64,000 bases of DNA, taken from Pontederia crassipes (Eukaryota > Streptophyta > Magnoliopsida > Commelinales > Pontederiaceae). The notes under the pieces were generated by a model. It worked only from the letters and a program-made list of their open reading frames with translations. It was not told the origin of the DNA and made no database searches. The stretch is from contig CM060189.1 in NCBI GenBank assembly GCA_030549335.1, positions 34,123,001 through 34,187,000 of the forward strand. The letters run 5' to 3'. A program made the position numbers and the translations under genes. This document shows positions 48,646 to 60,546 of this stretch, one piece after another (position 1 is the stretch's first letter; the number at the start of each line of letters is the position of its first letter).

Positions 48646-49624
48646 ATTATACTTTTTTAATCAGGGTTACATATTTGATATATTTCTTTTCAATTTTTAT
48701 TTGATGCCCACTTTGACAAATCATTATACTTTTTTAATCAGGGTTAACTGTTTTTTTCATAGACATTTACTGCTTAAGCTTACCTTTTGATTTCATATCT
48801 ATCCTCTTCTTATTTTATTCTTCAATTTGTTTGTGTTTTTTTTTTAACTTCTGAAGCTTATTCGAGAAGATGAGAAGTCACCACCCTTTTTTCTTTCTTT
48901 GGCAATATATTTTCTCCTCCCCCGACCTCCTTCCACACTTCAATCTCTCAGCGTTACTACTTCCACCTGCAGGACCTCAAACCTTTGAACTCATAATTCT
49001 TTACCTCCTCCAACTATCTCTTCATTTTCTAAGTTATGTTTTGATATCTCCTGGGGTTGTTCTTTTGTCTTGAAAGTAGAAAAAAGTAAGAGTAATATGG
49101 TTCTTTTGTCTTGATATCTGCTGGAGTAATATAATCTCATTGGGGTGACAATTACATATACATATATATCAATGAGTTTGGATGTACACCCATCGAATTT
49201 ATTATTTCTGAAATGGATCCGTTGACCCATTCAATTACAATAGTATTTATTGGTTTATCTAACAATCATATCATATGTATAAATAATTAGGTATGGCTAT
49301 TAAAATATTTAAAATTAAAATATCGTAAAAGATATTTTTATTATTAATTTTCTTATGCCTCGTAACAAAACACGAAAGCTAGAAGAGAGTCATGAGATAA
49401 TAATATTTTCTAAGGTACGAACAAAATTTCTAAAGCTATTTTATTTTATTAATTTCATTAGTCTCGATCTTCTCATGTCTGCTTAATATATTACCTTTTC
49501 TAAAATTATATATGATTTGTTGACCTTCTCGAAAAACGATCAAATTAATAGTGTTAAGAGTCTTATAAATATCAAAGTATTTCTTAACTAATCGGCTAAG
49601 TAAGACGAATTCCTAATTTAAGAA
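48646..49624. other. AT-rich spacer with a 28-bp direct repeat
   Basis: ATCATTATACTTTTTTAATC and following bases occur at about 48647 and again at about 48719, beside the broken 5' end of the LINE. No gene is supported. Confidence 0.7.
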
Positions 49625-50568
49625 TGGAGAATACATTAATCCACATCTTTTATCTTGTTATGGAATTCTAGATCTTCTCAAACAAATATACAAGTCCAAA
49701 CTATATTAGTCAGAAACAATAAGTTCGTATTGACTTTTTTTCCTTGTGTTCAGACAAAAATTTGAATATTGATTTCGGCTCGAAATCGCATAAGAGGAAA
49801 GTGATTGGACAGATAGGTGCATGTTACAATTATGAGAGCACTGACTACATACTCAGTTTGTATACCCTATATATGCACGTTACAATTGGTCGATCAATTT
49901 ATTAAACAAAAAACATTAATTTATACGTAAGTTGATCAACTTGTTACTTTGCGCATGTATCATGTAGCTGTATTATCTCCCTAATTGGTGCATGTCCTTT
50001 AATATATACATAGCCTTTGAATACATATTGCCCGAATATATATGAATTGTATATGGATTACATTTACGTGGCCTGTCCTCTAATTAAGGAAGCTTTGAAG
50101 GATTCAAATCGGTGTTACTGTCTATTGATTAATTTTGCATGTTACTAACAAATAGTTGTTAATTGATCATGTCCATTTCCATCAGCGCAAGCGCATGCGT
50201 TGGCATGATATGCATATGATAACTATTTATAAGTTGGCATAGAATTGATTCAAAATTACCTCCGTGACGAGGCGGCTACATAAAATGCATGACTATTTCA
50301 AATAAATTGTATTAATTACATATTTAATTACTTTAACCACAGATTAATTGACCGGCATCTCCTTTGTTTGTTTGTGGAAAACAATGGATAACCTTCCACA
50401 TTCTTTGGAATAACTAAATATATCTTACGTAATGATGTGCTTCATTTGCAGAAGACTTTTGCAGAGCAAATTATTTAATTATTATTCACTAATCAAGGAC
50501 GACGTAACCTATTAATATTCTTTGCTATTATGCGTTGTTTTTGGAGAATTCTTAGAGTTGTCACGAAA

Positions 50569-50575
<7 letters not shown>
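49625..50575. repeat. P450 downstream segment, copy 2
   Basis: Non-coding counterpart of 36140-36890, collinear with small indels. It lies downstream of P450-2 as copy 1 lies downstream of P450-1. It ends in a long TA run where copy 1 has a short TATATAATTATATG stretch. Confidence 0.75.

Positions 50576-50643
<68 letters not shown>
50572..50643. repeat. TA microsatellite, about 36 units
   Basis: This is an uninterrupted TA run. It could form a cruciform and is likely length-variable. Confidence 0.97.
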
Positions 50644-50646
<3 letters not shown>

Positions 50647-51984
50647 GTGTGAGATAGAATCCTTCACGCCATGTGGATTTTATTTTAACCTGCTAGACCG
50701 AAAATGACAATTTTTTGTGCACACAGACATTGTGATGGACCTCACTCATTGAAGAAATTGAATATGAAGACCAACCGGGGTTGAGATTAAATGTTAAACA
50801 GTTCGTCTTCATTCAAAGAGATTTCGAAGTCGAAATATATTTGTATAGAGAATATATTTACTAATCATAATTTGAACTTTTATTCGAGATTTCGAATTCG
50901 GAATCTACTATATGCAAAATATTTTTACTGATCACAATTTGAATATTTATCCTATCATTTCGAATTGTGATGACAACCCAAAACAATTGAATATGTCATT
51001 TCTCGTTGGAAGGCTAGGCACGAGGACCTTTCTTCTATTGCCTCAATGCCGAAAAAGCATTCCAACTCGTTTTTCAAGCTCTGGTCGATGCCCTCTCCTG
51101 ATCGAACTGGTCTTTCTCTCTTCATTCATCTTGGATCTTATGCACCCTCAAATACTCTTTAATTTGTTTCCCCTTGTCCCATTTTTTCTTTTCCTTCTTT
51201 CCCACAAATTAGCTAGGCTAACCAAATTTTTTTAAATAACAAACATTATTTCTTTTGTAATGTCATTTTTTGTCTTTGCGATATTACTCAATTTTATAAC
51301 TTAAACTTTTTTTTAACTTTAATCGCATTGAAGAAAACTTGAATACAGTAATTTAATTATAATTAAAGTGGACCATATAACATTCATTGACGTGAGCCTA
51401 CATAGGAGTGGTGCTTGACCCTATTTGGGCAAGGGATATAGCCCCCACCCCACCCCATCCTCGGGACGAGTCTAGTTTTATCTCTGCCCCCATCTCTATG
51501 AGTCCTTGATTCCTCGTGAAAACTTTGAATCCCCGTCGTTTTACTTATAAAGTAAGTATTAATTATAAAATAATAAAATAATCATTTTACAAAATACTAA
51601 AATAATATATATATATTAAATAATTGAAATTTAACTAATTAAAAATAATACAACACAATATTTTATCATGCAATAATTAGAACCACATATAATAATTTTT
51701 GGACATAAAATTATTAAGTTAATATTTAAATAAATAATAATAATTTTGAGGATCGAGGCCCTATGAGGCATGGTCGTGTATCCCCACCCCGATCACAGAA
51801 GTGACCTTCGGAGCCAATTTTGGCCTCGGCCCCGCTTCCACAAAGAGAAAAGTTTCTACGAATGAGGTGCCTGATTGGGAATTCCCCACGGGGCCCCACA
51901 ACCCTCGAGCATAAAAATTACTTTTGAGAACTTTTATTAAGTGTACGTCATAAAACTAATACTTTTTATATCAATGGGGTGCAT
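50644..51984. other. Intergenic DNA, no gene recognised
   Basis: Two C-rich phrases (about 51445-51475 and 51780-51910) stand out in otherwise AT-rich DNA. They resemble each other loosely (GGCCCC and CCCCACCCC stretches). The open frame at 50912-51235 has no domain features. Confidence 0.55.
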
Positions 51985-54900
51985 ACCATTGTGGACTCTC
52001 CTTTCAGAGTGAATAGTTCATTGTACAAGGTGAAAGAGTTCAATGCAGTAGGAGTGCAAAAGTTTCGTGTAGGCTTCAACGTTAAGTAGTTTCAAGTGTT
52101 TCATCTTTTGTTACACTACCCACCTCTACCATTAAATATTGACAATTCCATGACATCAACTAAAGGCAATTCGTGACACATGACTATTATCTTTTATCTT
52201 GTTTTTCTATGATATGTATATTTTTCATTTTGATTATCTTTGAGCATTATGCTTCATCATACCATATTTCTAATTCATGATTATACAATGGATGTATAAA
52301 CAAACAAGATATTAAATTATGTCATGAAAGATATTAGTATTGGCACAAACATGAATTAATTAATGATAATGTCAGGAATATTAATTAGAAAATAATTGAT
52401 AACAATTTTTTTATCTAAAAAAAGGTAAATCACACTCGGTTTGGGTCAAGTGAAACTTGAGTTGTATTCTCTTATTCCTAACTCACACCTAATCCTAACA
52501 ATGGAATCCCAAGCCAAGTGAAGTGCAGGCTGAGCCGATTAATCTTGATCAATCTAGTCGACTTCTTGTTAATAGAACTCATGCCAAGTATGGATGAACT
52601 TGAGCTAGTTTTCCCATGAATTACCATCATCGACTCAGGTTCATAGAATCCAGGACAAACTTTTCAAGTTCCTATTGAGTTCAAAATTATCTATGTAAGA
52701 TTACTCTAAATTCGAACAAAGTTCTAGTAAACACATGTCTTGCCTCTACAAACCCTAGACAAATTTTGAAGTGCATATACAACATGGTTGTTTCCTCATG
52801 ATTTATGTCACACTATTGGGGGATGTTATTCAACAAGAATCTAACGACTTGTAATACTAAGTACAAGGGGATCCCTTACGTGCCTCAAAGTTGGTAAAAA
52901 TGCATAGCTCGCCCTTCTTCACACTAGGTGTCCTCCTTTATGATCAATCTAGTCGGTTGTGTCTTCATGTTCATGCATTGTTGTTGATGGAAAAGGAAGG
53001 CCGATTGTTGCTAGTGGTTGAGGTGCCTCGAGTTGTGCGTCACTATGATTTTTTCCTTAGGAAGCATGCAAGAGTGAGAGAAAGAATGAAAGAGAAATAA
53101 AAATAAATACATTCTCAAATTTCAAAACAAAAGTTTAACCAATCTTAACAATTAATTGATGACCTCAAATAATGTCATATCTCATTACTAACACTTCTGA
53201 GTTTTCATATAAGGTTTAATATGAGTATTTGGCTATTCTACACCATGCCTTAATTTTCATCATTCTTGAGTTGCTCGGTGTCATCCCTTATGTTGAACAC
53301 ACCATTTAGTGACAATCTAGCAGGTCCTTCTATTCTTTGATTTTTCTTCATCTCTGGGTAATATGTGATGAAATGATCAAATTTCTCATCCAAATTCTAG
53401 TGGCAATCATCCAATAATTCTTTTGACAATAATGAAGGGATTCTTGTCTATCTCCATTCTTCGTAGTACGTTAGGTGTGGTCTTTTGTTATTCTGATCAT
53501 TCCTTTGGTGATTGTGTCTTTGATCTTCCTTGTCATGTAGTCCATCTCTTTTCGAGGAATAATTTTGATCCTAGGACTTCTTGGTTTTCTTGTCATTTTG
53601 ATATTTTTTCTATTCCTCAATAATCTTATTCCATATACGATACTAACTCTTTTGTTACTTTAAGGGATTGACAATTTTCCTCCATCACTTTAATGTGTAG
53701 TCTAGGTTTGAAACATTTGACAAACCTTTTAGTTCGATGATTCTCCTTCAATTTCATAGTGTTTCACTTTCCAATATTACGAATATGGTCTTGAACTAGA
53801 GGACCATCATATTCCCTTTTTCTAGTTGAAAAAACTCTTTTTATTTTTTCCGCTTTCATATTATGGGAGGTACCCATTTTCAAAAGCTTCTTTAAAGTCG
53901 TCTTTGGTAATAACGTTCTAATCATAGAACTTTGTAAATTTGGTGGACTTCCATCAATCCATAGCATTTTTTACTAGACGCTTTGCAACATAATAAACTT
54001 TTTGATCTTCAATGTACAATATTTTCTCAAAGGATTCTTCAAGAGACTTGATCAAGTACTGTTTCCATCAAAGTGAGAAGGCTGTATTTTCAAGAACCTT
54101 TCATTAGTGTTCTTTGAATATTTTTTTTGGGTCCATGGTAGCTCTTGCACAATGACTAAACAAAGTTTAATTGTGGTGTTTGGCATGGATGTCATTGATT
54201 GTTGTTGGTCTACTGATTAATTATTTTTAGCTATCCATTGTTGGCCTATTATTGATTTATTTGTTGATGTGCCTTGCTCATTATTGACTTCCTGATTGTG
54301 GTTGTGTCCGCTTCTAAATTTGTGGTTGGATACATGGAGCAAAGGAACACGAACGTGGGGAACATCATCTTTGGATACATCTAAATTCATAAAATCATAA
54401 ATAAGTGTAAGCACCCTAACCCTAACCTATTCTTGTCTTGTTTCTTATTATTTGGGAATAATTTCATTATGACGTGTGTTATTCTATATCTGAATAATCT
54501 CTTTAGTATATATGTTATTACTTCTTTAAATAATCTTGTGAAACTAATTCATACCTAAAACATAGTTCCAATTTCTGATATAGACAATTAGCAAAAATCC
54601 ATTGAATGACTTTAGAATATTCAAGACATTTATATTTTGAAAATTTACTTGATCTTTACTTTATGTCATGGCCATGATGCTTGCATATGGAATACTTATA
54701 CCTTTTTATAATGTCACACATGCCTAGAACACTTGCTCAAGAGTCCATTTTGAGTTGTTATCCAATTCTATTACTTGATTTCAATTTTGATTGTCAACAT
54801 ATATTTTACATAAATGGAAGACTTAAATATAATAATTCTAGTTTACAATATACAACGACGTGAGGGTAACGAGTCCACGTCTATACACTATTCTTTTCTT

Positions 54901-56075
54901 AACACTAACAATTACGTCTCTACGATGTTCACATCTATGTGAGAGTTAATCATCAAAGCAACAACCAACCACTTTGTTGCCACAATCTACTTATCTAATT
55001 AGAAGAGAAAATTTCAATGAGTATAACACTCCTTGTGTAAGGTCATCCAACAATACGAATAGGCTTTTAACATATGCAATATCAATTAACTCCATAAACA
55101 TCATATTCAATATGCATAACCAATTTTTAATATAATAATTAACAAATAATTTGACAATTGATAATGACCATATCAATTTTTTATTGGCAACAAACAATTA
55201 ACAATCAATTATAACAAATTTTCATATCATAAATTAAATATTGAATAATTAGTATAGATCCATTTATCATTAAATAAATCATCAATTGGCCATAAGTCAA
55301 TTTTGGCCTCATTAGTAATTTATCAATGAACTATTATCCATAACCCATGATATTTAATTAGTTACAATTATTAATCCATTAACTTTTATTCTTCAACCAC
55401 TACAATCAATTATCCTTGAGTTTATACTTCAACCATTAGTAAAAATTATTTTTTTATTATTATTTAACTATTAGAAGCTATTTCAACCATAAAATTGCTT
55501 TAATCATGAAAATTGCTTTTTTGATAGCTCTTTGTTATTAAGGGTAGACTATTATTTCTTATCTATTTTCATCAGTGCCACACACACCATAACAAACTCT
55601 CTTTTTGGATCGGAGTTTGTAGTACAAGGTGGACAAATTTGATAGAACAGTAGTACATATTGGAAGTGCTATGTGGCTCAATGATGGTAGTTTCACTATT
55701 TTTTCTTAGTTATGCTACCTATCCCTATCATTCAATGATAATTACATAACATCAAAGCACAAGACACAATACACAATTATGCTGGCCTGTGATTTTTATT
55801 TTATATTTAAAACTATTTTTTTCATTTTATTTATCTTTGTGCATTATGGATAATCATGCCATACATGGGTCATAAAGATCAATTAAATTTTTATTTGATA
55901 ATAATACCAATAAGATAACATAAAAATCATAATTCACGATCATACAATGGATGCATAAGATAACTCTAATAAGATGTACTTAAATTAAGTCATGAATGAT
56001 ATCAGTAGTGACAATAGGTAGACATAAACGAATAGATGTAAGGTTAGGAATATTAGAATTATAATTACAATAATG
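51985..56075 (-). mobile_element. Decayed Ty3/gypsy-type element with degenerate LTRs
   Basis: About 410 bp at 51985-52400 and about 490 bp at 55578-56075 are direct repeats in diverged form: both have a GTACAAGGTG phrase, a CTACC(C/T)A(C/T)C(T/C)CTA(C/T)CATT phrase, CATTTT(G)ATTATCTTTG and ATACAATGGATG(T/C)ATAA. Between them, on the minus strand, lies a decayed gag. No RT is detectable in the 3.2-kb interior. It occupies part of the P450-2 downstream flank missing from copy 1, so it probably inserted after the duplication or was deleted from copy 1. Confidence 0.55.
53240..54420 (-). pseudogene. Degenerate Ty3/gypsy gag
   Basis: On the minus strand, 54060 to about 53640 read as a retrotransposon gag domain through several stops: FEKILYIEDQKVYYVAKRLV, then a W where gag has its conserved WW, KFTKFYD, and DDFKEAFENGYLP. 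Most stops replace expected W or Q codons. An upstream frame (54414-54217) fits the variable gag N-terminus. Downstream, basic Lys/Arg/Asn-rich text fits the region after gag. It is certainly non-functional. Confidence 0.6.
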
Positions 56076-57190
56076 GATATGAGGATTTTTTAGTTAGTGA
56101 ATTTTATTGACATCATGAAAAATCTCATTTTAATAATGAAATTAATTATCTGTTTTTTTTTCTTTTTGTGTGATCCTTTGTGTTAAAGAGATATTATGTA
56201 CTTAATTTTATTCATAGTAGAAAATAGTGTTGGAAAGGAATCTCATAAAAAACTTTTTTACTTCAAAATGAATTTAACGAGACAAACTACTAAATTGAAT
56301 ATCAATTATTAATGTATACCATTATATAACATATACTAATAAAATAGTTTAATATTTTATGGGGGGCGACTCGCCCCTTAATTAAGGGAGAGACCTTAAA
56401 AAATGATCAAGGGACCGAGAGACAAAAGTTTGAGTGAATTTTCAACGTGGATAGAAAAGTGGGAAAAAACGTGGGATTAAATAGATAGAAAGATATGACA
56501 TTGATGTTCTTTGATTTTTGAATTATAAGTGCGTAAAGTTTTCAGATATATATATATATATATATATGAAATGCCAAAAAAAATTAATTTTTAATTCTTT
56601 TTTTCACTACAGTTCGTTTCGTTCGAATTTTTTACGTCAGCTTGTTAAAAATATAAAATCAATCCCACTCTTTCTAATGATTTAATTTTTTTAAAAAAAT
56701 TAGTTGGCACGTTAAATTCTACATAATATCAGAACTAGAAGTTCCGAGTTTAAATATCATTAAAATTCTTATTAAAAAAATATAGAATGTTAAAAAGATA
56801 AAATAAATAATATTACTCATCCTAACCACTTAATTTTTTAAAAAAAATTAAATTAGGACATCAAATTCATCGCACTTTTTAAAATTTTTTTTCTTCTTTA
56901 GGCATTGCACGTAAACGTTGTCTACGGGAGGTTAAGAATATCTGCTATCGTGGAATTGGTGAGGCCATTCCAGCGACCTTTTTTGGGATACTTTTGTAGC
57001 TGTCTGGCGATACGCGACGGGGATCAAGTTGGATAAATGTCAGCGCGTTTCTCTTTCTGACTGATTGCGACCTCGTGAGTTGTCTGTTGGTTGGTACCGG
57101 ATCGCTGGATCGTGTCAAACCCAGTGACGCATCCACGTCCCTCGTGTCCATGCCGTGTACAATAACAATTCATTGTATTTATGTCGAGAC
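56076..57190. other. Intergenic DNA, no gene recognised
   Basis: The stretch is AT-rich with one short TA run (about 56546-56568). No repeat matched elsewhere in the window and no protein feature was seen. Confidence 0.65.
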
Positions 57191-57991
57191 CACATTTTCC
57201 TTTCCTTTTATATATATAAAAATGACCATTTATTAGCGCACGGTCGCGATCAACCTTTCATATTCCAGAGAAAGACGAAAAACACACGTAGTAAAAAGTT
57301 GGTATGAACTTAATTGTTGCCATATTCCGCGGAACGTTACGATTTGTAGTATATATGCATGTGTGATGTTTTTTCTAGTTAACGTTGTGAGAAGTCGCAC
57401 AATTGACGTACGCGAAAAATACAAACACGTCACCAATCTTTATTTTCACTCTTACTTTCGCCGAGGAATTAAGTTCTCCACGGTGCATACAGTCGTACAT
57501 GAATAGTTCAAGTTTTCACAGTCCATTCTTTTTTTTATTGGAAAAATGAGCAGGCACTTTCCATATTACTATTTTACACCTACTCTTTTTTTGGACATTT
57601 TTTATTAATAACTTATATAATTATTTGTCTATTGATGATAATAAAAAACAATTTTATAGCATAAGGAATTATAAAATAATGACAATAGTCTATATATATT
57701 ATGAAGAATAATCACGTGCAAGAGCTAGCCCCTAAAATTTTCAAAAAACGACGAATTGAGAAGTTAGATCATATTTTTAATTTTTGTTATATGATCTTTT
57801 AAGTTATTGACAAAGAAAGGTATAAAAAAATTTTAAAAAACAAATATTTGCCTGACACATGAAGCGTCCTTCAACCCTTTTTTATTCTTATTATAATAAT
57901 ACAATTCCTTATTTCAATTTCTCTGGAATGGTACGTAGCCACGCAGGTGTAGTTACCAATTAAGACGCATGCATGACGATGCATGCATGTA
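57191..57991. repeat. P450-2 3' flank, duplicated segment
   Basis: The left part (TTATTAGCGCAC, GGAACGTTAC) matches 37420-37520 and the right part matches 41820-42029. In copy 1 these pieces are separated by about 4.3 kb of MITEs and the solo LTR, while here they are continuous, so copy 2 shows the older arrangement at this point. Confidence 0.75.
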
Positions 57992-58612
57992 TCATGTACG
58001 TTGTTTAGGTATCCATGGTTTCGGCACGAGATGGAGTCCATTCCTCAGACGCATCGTCAATCCAGGCGCTTCGGTGGCATCGAACTCTTCTTCCCAGCCG
58101 CCGGGGACCTCCCAGTCGAACTGGTGCACGAGGTTCGCCACCGCGATCTCCACGGAGGCGACGGCGAACGGCATCCCGGAGCAAATCCGCCGACCGGAGC
58201 CGAAGGGGATGAAGTGGAAGTCGTTCCCCTTGTAATCCACGGCGGAATCCAGGAACCTCTCGGGGTGGAATTCTCCGGGGGCCTCCCAGTATCTGGGATC
58301 CCTGGCGATGGCCCAGGCGTTGATGAGGACCCTCGTGCCCTTCGGGACGTGGTACCCCTGCAGCTGGCATTCCTCCATGGATTCTCGCGGGAGCAGCAGC
58401 GGCGCTGGAGGGTGCAGGCGCAGGACTTCCTTCACCACAGCTTTCAAGTAGGGCATCTTCTCCAGCTCTTCGCTTTTGACCCCTTCTTTCCCAGCCGCCT
58501 TCCCTCTCACCTCATCTTGCAGTCTCTTCATGGCTTCGGGGCTCTGGATGAGCTCCGCCATGCACCACTCGAGCGTGACGTGCGAAGTATCGGTTCCGGC
58601 CGTGAACATGTC
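57992..58612 (-). CDS. CYP71-clan P450 exon 2 (P450-2), partial in window
   Basis: It is open for 206 codons after a CACAG acceptor at 58613-58617, closely similar to P450-1 exon 2 (AGTDTS, KEVLR, PERF, heme loop PFGSGRRICSG). It ends PKPWIPKQRT, four residues longer than P450-1. No stop or frameshift is seen. The first 230 bp or so of intron beside it match the P450-1 intron, then similarity ends, and no exon 1 lies between 58613 and 64000. Either the intron exceeds 5.3 kb or this is a partial gene. If whole, it would be an ER P450 like its neighbour, with some divergence around the substrate-recognition loops. Confidence 0.8.
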   Translation of the reverse strand, partial: DMFTAGTDTSHVTLEWCMAELIQSPEAMKRLQDEVRGKAAGKEGVKSEELEKMPYLKAVVKEVLRLHPPAPLLLPRESMEECQLQGYHVPKGTRVLINAWAIARDPRYWEAPGEFHPERFLDSAVDYKGNDFHFIPFGSGRRICSGMPFAVASVEIAVANLVHQFDWEVPGGWEEEFDATEAPGLTMRLRNGLHLVPKPWIPKQRT

Positions 58613-58901
58613 CTGTGGCATACAGTTCATCGACATTGATAAATAGTATGGTAATCAATTTTACTTATTTCTTTAGGTCATGAGTCACCCTTGTAGTTTA
58701 ATTCGTCAAAGAGTTGCATGTAGTTTTTCTTTAAAAAAAAACGAGTTGTAACACGACAAGAAAAATCTAGAGTTTACATTTATAAGTTATTTAACCATTA
58801 ATAGTATAGTTTGAATGCTGTAATAGGCTCCTTTGTACTGCAGTTGAACTTAAATTAAAGGTTAAATATGAAGCTGCCCCACCCCGCCCCCTAAATTAGA
58901 G

Positions 58902-58936
<35 letters not shown>

Positions 58937-59183
58937 AAATTTTAATACTTGATCCTCTTAAATTAAATTAAAATATAATTTATTTTAATTTAATATTTTA
59001 ATATTAATTAATTTTTTATTTTACAATATTATTTTGGCCCCCCTTTGAAAAGCTTTTGGGTCCGTTATCTCGCCTTTAATGTCTTGATGCCCACAATACT
59101 ATAATTTATAGCTTAATGTTATCTTATTAATATTTTTTCTTTCGACGTTGGCATAATATAAAGAAAGTAGAAGTAATAACATA

Positions 59184-59258
59184 GGTTCGTATAATATTCA
59201 AATTCTTAATCTTTACAAAAGAAATTAATGTTCAACCACTTGATTTAGAAGTTGGTTG

Positions 59259-59289
<31 letters not shown>

Positions 59290-59367
59290 CACCAACCAAC
59301 TTTTAAATCAACTGGATGGACATTAATATCTTTTGTAAAGATTAAGAATTTGAATATCATACGAACC
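59184..59367. repeat. Long inverted repeat, 78-bp arms around a TA/TG loop
   Basis: Arms 59184-59261 and 59290-59367 pair at about 72 of 78 positions, separated by 28 bases of GT/TA repeat. The outer end starts GGTTCGTAT and the inner end is AAGTTGGTTGGTG. It would fold into a strong hairpin in RNA from either strand. It may be a foldback MITE; no target duplication was seen. Confidence 0.92.
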
Positions 59368-59718
59368 TTTGTTTACTCTCTGTCTCTGGTTGCTGCTATA
59401 TATATATATATGAACGTGTTAAGTGGTTTACATTTCTTTTATTTTTCAATATCTTTTTTATTAATAGTTTATATGATAAGAAGTTATAAAAAATAATTAG
59501 ACCAATTGTGAAGGATGATAATGTGTAGAAGTTCGTGAAATTTTGAAAATAATTAATATAATTATTTTAATAATTTGGATCACATTTTTGTTATCATTAA
59601 TGATTCTCTAAATTATGTGTAAAGCCACTTGAGACATGCTTCATAAAAGCATTTGACACACTTATTAAACTCATATATATATATATTATATATATATTAT
59701 ATATATAAGTAGAGGTAG

Positions 59719-59940
59719 AAAGTGACACGTGTCGAGCTCTCATAAATTGAATATATAAAGTGATAATATTATAATTATATAATCATGGATACTCAAACGT
59801 TAGTTATTAGAAAATATCTATCTATATCTATATAGATATTGAAAGTTCCACGTGTCAAACTCTCATAAATTGAATATATAAAAGAATAATATTTTAATTA
59901 TATAATCATGAAAACTCAAAAGTTAGTTATAAAAAATATA
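59719..59940. repeat. Direct repeat, about 100 bp, offset 123 bp
   Basis: Two copies share CACGTGTC, then CTCTCATAAATTGAATATAT, then TTATATAATCATG and AGTTAGTTAT. Each contains a CACGTG box. A small TATC/TAGA run separates them. Confidence 0.85.
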
Positions 59941-59984
59941 TATTATTTTATTTATTTATATTTTAAATTATATATTTGTAACTA

Positions 59985-60503
59985 TAAATAGAGGGACTTT
60001 CAGTTTCATTTGCATACTTATGTCTTCTCTTTAAGGAAAAAGTTCGTGCGGACCTATAAATACAGGTTTGTGCATGATAAAAAAATATTTATATAGAATT
60101 TTTCTCCTATAATAAAAATATTAAATGTTATATGGAGTTTTTAATTTACATTTGTATACTCGACGCTTTCTTTGATGGCAAAGAGTATGTGAGGACCCAC
60201 AAATATAAGTTTGTGCACAATAAAAAAATACTCTTATATAATTTCTCTTTGTCTAATAAAAATTAAATATTATAATTTTTATATAAGGAAAGAAAAATTT
60301 TATAAAGTTCGAGTTACAAATATGCATTTCATACTATAATGATGATATCTATTGATGATTAATATAAGTATCATCAAAGTTTTCAATATATAGGATATAG
60401 ATAAGTAGCTATGTCTGCAGATATATTTCTACATCTTATATATACAAATAAAAATAATCAGATATGTATCTACATCTTATACATCTCCTTATCTGTATAT
60501 ATA

Positions 60504-60546
<43 letters not shown>

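Noticed and set aside
54411..54432. CCCTAACCCTAACC as an interstitial telomere repeat
   Set aside because: Only two units are present, which is expected by chance or as a short telo-box; there is no array.
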